NCBI GenBank assembly: GCA_001915385.1
Contig: MNQK01000029.1
Span: 1-64,000 of the forward strand
Direction: 5' to 3'
From: Bacteroidales bacterium 52_46
GTDB taxonomy: Bacteria > Bacteroidota > Bacteroidia > Bacteroidales > Muribaculaceae
DNA: 64,000 nt
The notes beneath the pieces were generated by a model. The model had not been told where the DNA came from. It made no database searches and saw only the letters and a list, made by a program, of their open reading frames with translations. A program made the translations under genes and the position numbers. Below, one piece after another: positions 58,708 through 64,000 of the stretch (position 1 is its first letter; each line of letters opens with the position of its first letter).

Positions 58708-59062
58708 GTATGCCGTAGTGCGATATATGCCGCGTGTCGAGCGCGAGGAGTTTGTCAACGTCGGACTCGTCATGATGTGCAAGCGCCGCCGCTGGATACG
58801 CGTCCGCATGCACCTCGACGAGCACAAAGTCCGCGCCCTCTGTCCCGCAGTCGACCTCGCCCAACTCTCCTCCCAGCTCGAATCATTCAGCCGTGTAGCC
58901 GAAGGCACCCATCCCCGGATAGCCCCCCTCGAGACCCACGAACGTTTCCGCTGGCTGACCGCAGTCCGTTCGGCCTGCATCACCACCTCACGTCCCCATC
59001 CCGGCCTCACCCCCGACCTCGACGCCACCTTCAGCCGCCTCTTCACCGAACTCGTCGAATAA
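58676..59062 (+). CDS. DUF3037 family protein
   Basis: The 128-residue protein has MHLYEYAVVRYMPRVEREEFVNVGLVMMC, the DUF3037 signature, and ends LDATFSRLFTELVE. It starts inside the HipA-like gene (ATG 58676, or ATG 58694), giving a 32- or 14-base overlap. DUF3037 proteins are repeatedly found next to HipA-like kinases, which suggests a shared function, perhaps antitoxin, adaptor or substrate. No catalytic motif is visible. It probably acts in the cytosol. Confidence 0.85.
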   Translation: MPEKPEMHLYEYAVVRYMPRVEREEFVNVGLVMMCKRRRWIRVRMHLDEHKVRALCPAVDLAQLSSQLESFSRVAEGTHPRIAPLETHERFRWLTAVRSACITTSRPHPGLTPDLDATFSRLFTELVE

Positions 59063-59101
59063 TCCCTCAGTACACCCAAAATCAAGCAAAGATAAATGGG
59101 G

Positions 59102-59120
59102 CGGGGGCGTCTCGCCCCCG
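59102..59120. repeat. Solitary GC-rich hairpin before the 59.2-kb element
   Basis: CGGGGGCGTCTCGCCCCCG is identical to the hairpins at 47406, 56297 and 59234. It lies about 40 bases after the DUF3037 stop and may act as a terminator, though no T run follows. Confidence 0.75.
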
Positions 59121-59181
59121 TGGTAGCCTCCCCAAGATACGGATATAGTGCAAAACTATAATTATCAGTCAAAAGTCGCAG

Positions 59182-59347
59182 CAAATTGTACGGACGCGAT
59201 TCAATGCTGTTTACTTAGCAGAGGTGATAGGGGCGGGGGCGTCTCGCCCCCGAGGTAACTTTCAGGATAATACCCCGAGGGCGAGACGCCCTCGCCCCTA
59301 CCTATACCCCCTTAGGTAAACATCATTGAATCGCGTCCCTACAATTT
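59182..59347. repeat. Full palindromic element with two GC-rich hairpins
   Basis: The outer arms are long and nearly perfect: 59182-59206 (CAAATTGTACGGACGCGATT...) against 59323-59347. Inside, the hairpin at 59234-59252 and its near-inverse at 59277-59293 repeat the pattern of the 47354-47530 element. It is between DUF3037 and secDF; the rest of 59063-59509 has no gene. Confidence 0.85.
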
Positions 59348-59456
59348 GGTTTGTATTTTTGAGTCTGCAACATCATCACAACAATTCGCTGCGACTTTTG
59401 TAATGCTGCAAAATGCCCGATGTTAACGCTTATCGCACAACAGTCCACCTGACGCA

Positions 59457-59487
59457 AACGAGGCCCCACCAATGGCGGGACCTCGTT
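59457..59487 (-). terminator. Terminator after secDF
   Basis: AACGAGG (59457-59463) pairs with CCTCGTT (59481-59487) around a CCC/GGG inner stem. A GTTTGC tail follows on the minus strand. Confidence 0.75.
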
Positions 59488-59509
59488 CATATCGGATTCA
59501 TTAAATCAG

Positions 59510-62467
59510 TTACTTTGAAGCGGGAGCGGCTACAGCTTTTTTATTGCGGCGACGGTCGGTGATGTAAGCTACCGGTGCTGCGATGAAGATAGTGGCGCAG
59601 GTACCGATGATTACACCGAATATCATCGCGAAGATGAAGCTGCGGAGCGAGTCGGCGCCGAGGAAGAAGATGCTCAACAATACCAGCAGCGTAGAGGCCG
59701 ACGTCATGATTGTACGGGCCAATGTCGAGTTGATTGACGTGTTGATGATGTCGAAGAAATTCTTCTTGGGATAGAGCGCCGTGTTCTCACGCACACGGTC
59801 GAACACTACCACGGTATCGTTGATCTGGTAACCGATGACGGTCAGGATAGCCGCGATAAATGTCTGGTCGATTTCCATCGCGAAGGGGAACAGACCCCAG
59901 AACAGCGAGTAGAAGCCGATGATGGTGAACGCTGTGAACGCTACGGCTGCCAATGCTCCGAGTGAGAAGGCGATGTTGCGGAAACGGATAAGGATATAGA
60001 TGAACATCGCGATGAGCGAAAGTGTCACTGCTATATATGCCTTGTTGCGCATGTCGTCGGCCACTGTAGGTCCTACCTTCTGTGACGATACGATTCCCTG
60101 ACTTTGGTCGGTGGTCGTGAAGTCCTTGAGGTTCATGCCCTCCTTGAGGTTAGGCTGAAGAGCGGTATAGAGTTTGCCTACAATCTCGTTCTCTGCGATA
60201 GAGTCGGGTTCGCCGATTTTGTAGTTGGTCGAGATACGTACCTGGTTGGCACCCTCAATCTTGATGACTGAAACCTGTGCTCCGTCAAACATCGGGGCGA
60301 TGCGCTCCTGAATTTTGTCGGGAGTATCATTAGCTCCAATATTGTCGAGCATCACGACGTAGTTGCGGCCGCCCGAGAAGTCGATACCCTGGTTGAGACC
60401 GCGGGTGAAGAACGAAATCAGTACCACGGCAATCATGATGCCGACTACGAGGAAGCTGACTTTGCGTTTGCCGAGGAAGTTGATGTTGGTGTTGTCAAAC
60501 ATCTTGCGCGACAATGCGGTGGTGAAGGTCAGACGCTCGAAGCATTTCTTCTTGGCACCGAGAATGAACACGATGCGTGTCAGGTAAACTGCGGTGAAGA
60601 ACGAACATGCGATACCGATGATAAGTGTCGTGGCGAAGCCCTTGATGGGACCTGTGCCGTACATCAGGAGGATAACACCGGTGATGATTGATGTCAGGTT
60701 GGAGTCGAAGATGGCCGAGAAAGCATTTGAATAACCGTCGGCGATAGCCGTACGGGCATTCTTGCCGGCGCGGAGTTCCTCTTTCGTGCGCTCGAAGATG
60801 AGTACGTTGGCGTCAACCGCCATACCCAAGGCGAGCACGATACCTGCCATACCCGACAGTGTCAGCACTGCCTGGAACGATGCGAGGATACCGAATGTGA
60901 AGAAGAGGTTGAGCACGAGGCCGAGGTTGGCGATAAGGCCGGGTATCACGCCGTAGTAGCTTATCATGAGTATCATGAGCAATACGAGCGCAACGATGAA
61001 CGATACGATACCGCTGTCGATGGCCTGCTTGCCGAGCGACGGACCGATTACCTCGGTCTGGATGGGATCCACGCGGGCGGTCATCTTACCGCTCTTGAGC
61101 ACGTTGGCGAGGTTCTGCGCCTCCTGCACGTCGAAGTTGCCGGTGATCTGTGAGCTTCCGCCGGTAATCTTGTCGTTGACGCGCGGTGCTGAGTATACTT
61201 CGTCGTCAAGCACGATGGCTACGGGCCAGCCGATGTTGTCGCCGGTGACGCGTGCCCATTCTTTCGCTCCGTCGCTGTCCATGTCCATCGACACTACCTG
61301 TGAGTTCTGGTTGCTGTCGAAGTCGGCGCGTGCGTTGACCACATGGTCGCCGTTCATGGCGGGAACACCCTTGTTCGATTTCAGGGCGTAGAGTGCGAAA
61401 TATTCAGCCTTGTTGAATTTTTCGGGAATGTGTGCCCAGCGGAACTGGATGCCGTCGGGACGGAACTGTGCGTATTCCGGCGAGCGGAGTGCCTGGCCTA
61501 CAGCTGCGGTGTCCTTGGGAAGGTAGTAGCCTACTACCGGGTTGGACATGTGGAGGCCGGAGTCTACGCGGGCTACCTCGTCGGTGACGCGGCCGCGGGA
61601 ATCCTGCTTGTAGATGAGGTTCTTCGACAGGCGGCTGATTGTTTTGCCTGAAGCATCGTCGATGCGGCCAAGTGCGGTGCGCACCGTGGTGCCGAACTCA
61701 TCCTTGTAGGTGGTGTAGAACTGGAGCTTTGCCTGACGCTGGAGCAGGTTGAGCATGTCGTCCTTGTCCTTCACGCCCGGAAGCTCGAGAAGTATCTGGC
61801 CATCCTTGCTCTGAAGCACCTGTATGTTGGGTGATACGACTCCGTAGGCGTCGATACGCGAGCGGAGCACGTTGGTTGCCGAGTTGTCCACTCGGTCCTT
61901 GATTTCTTTCTTGAGCACCGAAATTACCTCGTTGCGGCTTGAGTTGGCCTTGATGCCGTCGACTGCGAATACTTTGGCGAGGTTGGCGTTGGGGGCCAGC
62001 TTGCGGTATTCGTCGTAGAACGTGGCTACGTAGTCGACCTCGGGGCCGTTGTTCTCAATCCATTCTTTCTGTGCTTTGTCGGCTACCGCAAGGGCTTTGT
62101 TGAAGTCTTCGTCGGGTGCGCCGTCTTTCATGGATGTGATGAGGTCGTGGAGCGATACCTGAAGCAATACGCTCATACCGCCTTTAAGGTCAAGGCCGAG
62201 GCCTATGCTCCATTTCTGTACTTCGCTGAATGTGTAACCGAGCCATACATTCTCATTCTTGATGGAAGTAAGGTACTCCGCTTTTCCTTTAGCGAATGCC
62301 TGAGGGTTTTTATCTTCCGGGCCTGCTTTTTCGGTTGCGTACTCCTCGGCTTTGCTCATCTGATGGCTTGACGCAAGCGTGAACGACAGATAGAACAAGC
62401 AGATCAGCACCAGGAAAATAGCAATCACTCCGGCGATAATACTCCCTAAAGTTCCTTTGCTTTGCAT
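59510..62467 (-). CDS. secDF: SecD-SecF fusion, protein translocase subunit
   Basis: The 985-residue inner-membrane protein joins SecD and SecF in one chain, as usual in Bacteroidota. The N-terminal helix is followed by a large periplasmic SecD region, and the SecD membrane motif IVLALGMAVDANVLIFERTKEELRAG lies near residues 555-580. The SecF half begins around 660 (INFLGKRKVSFLVVGI) with GLNQGIDFSGGRNYVV, and ends with GYQINDTVVVFDRVRENT. It uses the proton gradient to pull exported proteins out of the Sec channel. It is transcribed alone, with a consensus promoter and a terminator. Confidence 0.95.
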   Translation of the reverse strand: MQSKGTLGSIIAGVIAIFLVLICLFYLSFTLASSHQMSKAEEYATEKAGPEDKNPQAFAKGKAEYLTSIKNENVWLGYTFSEVQKWSIGLGLDLKGGMSVLLQVSLHDLITSMKDGAPDEDFNKALAVADKAQKEWIENNGPEVDYVATFYDEYRKLAPNANLAKVFAVDGIKANSSRNEVISVLKKEIKDRVDNSATNVLRSRIDAYGVVSPNIQVLQSKDGQILLELPGVKDKDDMLNLLQRQAKLQFYTTYKDEFGTTVRTALGRIDDASGKTISRLSKNLIYKQDSRGRVTDEVARVDSGLHMSNPVVGYYLPKDTAAVGQALRSPEYAQFRPDGIQFRWAHIPEKFNKAEYFALYALKSNKGVPAMNGDHVVNARADFDSNQNSQVVSMDMDSDGAKEWARVTGDNIGWPVAIVLDDEVYSAPRVNDKITGGSSQITGNFDVQEAQNLANVLKSGKMTARVDPIQTEVIGPSLGKQAIDSGIVSFIVALVLLMILMISYYGVIPGLIANLGLVLNLFFTFGILASFQAVLTLSGMAGIVLALGMAVDANVLIFERTKEELRAGKNARTAIADGYSNAFSAIFDSNLTSIITGVILLMYGTGPIKGFATTLIIGIACSFFTAVYLTRIVFILGAKKKCFERLTFTTALSRKMFDNTNINFLGKRKVSFLVVGIMIAVVLISFFTRGLNQGIDFSGGRNYVVMLDNIGANDTPDKIQERIAPMFDGAQVSVIKIEGANQVRISTNYKIGEPDSIAENEIVGKLYTALQPNLKEGMNLKDFTTTDQSQGIVSSQKVGPTVADDMRNKAYIAVTLSLIAMFIYILIRFRNIAFSLGALAAVAFTAFTIIGFYSLFWGLFPFAMEIDQTFIAAILTVIGYQINDTVVVFDRVRENTALYPKKNFFDIINTSINSTLARTIMTSASTLLVLLSIFFLGADSLRSFIFAMIFGVIIGTCATIFIAAPVAYITDRRRNKKAVAAPASK

Positions 62468-62788
62468 GTGTTGATTTTGTTATATTTAACTGGTTATTAA
62501 TTATTTCCTATCAATAGCATGAGTAACTGATAAGACGCTTCGCTCCCTCTCAGTCACATCACTTTTTCTCATCCGACCCCATTAAGGGCTGTTTTTCAGC
62601 CTGCAAATATACAAATATTATCGAAAATATCCAATATTGCCACCGCTTTTTTATTTTTAATGAAATTTTAGAAATATATTACGTTCGGCCAACCAATTCT
62701 GCCGGGCGCGCACGGGAAAGCGCCGACGCGCTTTATTACGATGGAAACGGCCGGGCGACAGCGCGATACATCGTTATGAGACACCATC
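62468..62788. other. Intergenic region between pdxA and secDF
   Basis: It holds the secDF promoter (62604-62634), a small hairpin GGCTG/CAGCC in its leader (62587-62601), and a palindrome AAAGCGC/GCGCTTT at 62716-62733 that may end pdxA transcripts. No gene is seen. Confidence 0.5.
62604..62634 (-). promoter_or_regulatory. Consensus promoter of secDF
   Basis: TTG (62632-62634), 20 bases, and TATATTTG (62604-62611) on the minus strand lie about 137 bases before the secDF ATG. Confidence 0.55.
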
Positions 62789-63871
62789 TTATTCCTTGGT
62801 GAGGTCGAGGACTACGTTGTCTTTCGACTTGTCGAAGTATTGCCTGCGCAGCGGGTTGGCTGTCATCTCTTTGTGGCGCTCGCGGTTGCGGGCTATGTCG
62901 ATGGCTGCGTATAGCGCCTCGCGCATCGACTGTTCCGACGCTTTGCCCTCTCCGGCAATATCGTAGCCGGTGCCGTGGTCGGGCGATGTGCGTACTATCG
63001 GTAATCCGGCGGTGAAGTTGACGCCGCTGTCCATCGCCATTGTCTTGAACGGCGCGAGTCCCTGGTCGTGGTACATGGCGAGTATGCCGTCGAAATGTTT
63101 GAACAGTCCCGAACCGAAAAATCCGTCGGCAGCGTATGGGCCGTAGCATTCCACGCCCTGCTCTTTCGCAGCGGTGATGGCGGGTATGATGACATCCTGC
63201 TCTTCGCTGCCGAGCAGTCCGTTTTCGCCGGCATGCGGATTGAGGGCGAGCACCGCTATGCGCGGGTGCACTATGGCGAAATCGCTGCGCAGCGAGTCGC
63301 TGAATATCTTCAGTTTCTCCACGATTCGTTCGGCGGTGATGTTTTCGGCTATCTTGCTTATGGGCAGATGGGTGGTGACGAGTGCCACACGTATGTCGCG
63401 GTTGAAGAGCACCATCAGCGCTTTGCCTCCTACCGAGGCCTCGAGATATTCGGTATGCCCGGGGAACGTGAACAGGTCGCTCTGTATGTTGTCCTTGTTG
63501 ATGGGGGCTGTGACGATGGCGTCAAGGGCGCCGGCGCTCACGTCCTGTACTGCTTTTTCGAGAGCGGCGAATGCGGCGGCTCCGGCCTCTTTGGTGCTTT
63601 GTCCCGGTTCTACTTTGCACTCCTCGCCGACCACGTTGATTATGTTGACTGCGCCGTCGCGTGCCTCAGAGACACTATTGATCTGGTGCAGTTGCTGCTG
63701 TTGCATGCCGAGAGCCTTGCGGTAGAATGCCGCGATTTTGGCCGACCCGTAGATTATCGGGGTGCAAAGCTCGAGTATGCGGTTGTCGTCGAGCATCTTG
63801 AGTATCACCTCATAGCCTATGCCGTTGATGTCGCCGTGCGTGATACCTATCTTGATTGTGTTTCCTTCCAT
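62789..63871 (-). CDS. pdxA: 4-hydroxythreonine-4-phosphate dehydrogenase
   Basis: The 360-residue cytosolic enzyme oxidises 4-phosphohydroxythreonine in pyridoxal phosphate synthesis. GITHGDINGIGYEVILK is the N-terminal signature. FPGHTEYLEA, ALNPHAGENGLLGSEE and AMYHDQGLAPFKTMAM carry the divalent-metal-binding histidines and substrate contacts. It is the only gene of that pathway in the window. ATG 63871 begins MEGNTIKIGITHGD, which fits the family start. Confidence 0.93.
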   Translation of the reverse strand: MEGNTIKIGITHGDINGIGYEVILKMLDDNRILELCTPIIYGSAKIAAFYRKALGMQQQQLHQINSVSEARDGAVNIINVVGEECKVEPGQSTKEAGAAAFAALEKAVQDVSAGALDAIVTAPINKDNIQSDLFTFPGHTEYLEASVGGKALMVLFNRDIRVALVTTHLPISKIAENITAERIVEKLKIFSDSLRSDFAIVHPRIAVLALNPHAGENGLLGSEEQDVIIPAITAAKEQGVECYGPYAADGFFGSGLFKHFDGILAMYHDQGLAPFKTMAMDSGVNFTAGLPIVRTSPDHGTGYDIAGEGKASEQSMREALYAAIDIARNRERHKEMTANPLRRQYFDKSKDNVVLDLTKE

Positions 63872-63959
63872 TTTATATGTTTTTTATATTTTATATGTGA
63901 CAATTGATGATTTTTTATCGGCCATTCCGATTGTTATGCGAAATTAATGAAAAATTTTG

Positions 63960-63967
63960 TATTTTTG
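63960..63967 (+). promoter_or_regulatory. Putative -7 box of a gene beyond the window
   Basis: TATTTTTG matches the consensus on the plus strand at the right edge. A TTG lies 26 bases upstream (63931-63933). It would drive a gene divergent from pdxA that lies outside the window. Confidence 0.35.
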
Positions 63968-64000
63968 CCAAATACAAAACGATGTGGCGCCTTTTTTATA

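Overview
The window looks like chromosome from a Bacteroidales bacterium, most likely of the Muribaculaceae type (an inference from content). Supporting signs: promoter-like sites of the Bacteroidota form (TTTG, about 20 bases, TAnnTTTG) precede many genes; Shine-Dalgarno sites are not evident; surface proteins end in a Bacteroidota secretion tail (a G-x-Y-I-V strand, then K-x-x-V-K/R at the C-terminus); and the families are typical of gut Bacteroidales (BspA-like leucine-rich repeats, CotH, DUF3822, DUF4919, SecDF fusion, TGS-uridine-kinase fusion).

Layout. 1-96 is the 3' end of a group II intron, next to gapA (minus). 1.5-6 kb holds two exported glycosidases (GH110 alpha-galactosidase, GH2 beta-mannosidase). 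6.2-7.05 kb is a small membrane protein plus ECF sigma factor pair bracketed by two similar terminator cassettes. At 7.2-7.7 kb lies a deletion scar fusing the start of an outer-membrane efflux gene to the end of an RND pump gene. 8.1-14.4 kb is a minus-strand cluster: acetyltransferase, membrane pseudokinase, DUF4919, alkaline phosphatase, GH3-like adenylating enzyme and a zinc-ribbon protein with a 48-bp in-frame repeat. 14.5-17.2 kb is a complete DpnII/MboI-type (GATC) restriction-modification system. 17.3-22.1 kb is a glycosyltransferase, flippase and glycogen branching enzyme operon. 22.3-30.05 kb is an accessory island (RhuM, two BspA-like proteins, Fic, gene debris, small membrane protein) flanked by two closely matching inverted-repeat elements. 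30.1-33.6 kb is rsmD, DUF3822 and an Ig-like lipoprotein. 33.6-35.9 kb is a second type II restriction-modification pair directly behind a tRNA-Arg(CCT). 36.1-37.4 kb is folA/thyA. 37.5-49.4 kb carries CotH, polyferredoxin genes, a secreted endonuclease I, a TonB-receptor-like barrel and a BspA-like protein. 49.6-57.4 kb is a nucleoside kinase and an intact MFP-RND-TolC efflux operon. 57.9-59.1 kb is a HipA-like kinase overlapping a DUF3037 gene. 59.5-63.9 kb has secDF and pdxA.

The most unusual layer is non-coding. Seven arrays of degenerate 9-bp tandem units lie between genes or at gene 3' ends, and several families of palindromic or MITE-like elements sit at the edges of accessory modules. 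One MITE lies just in front of the HipA-like gene, whose -7 box is so close to its ATG that the mRNA may be leaderless.

All calls come from reading the sequence; family names are from recognition of motifs, not from database searches.
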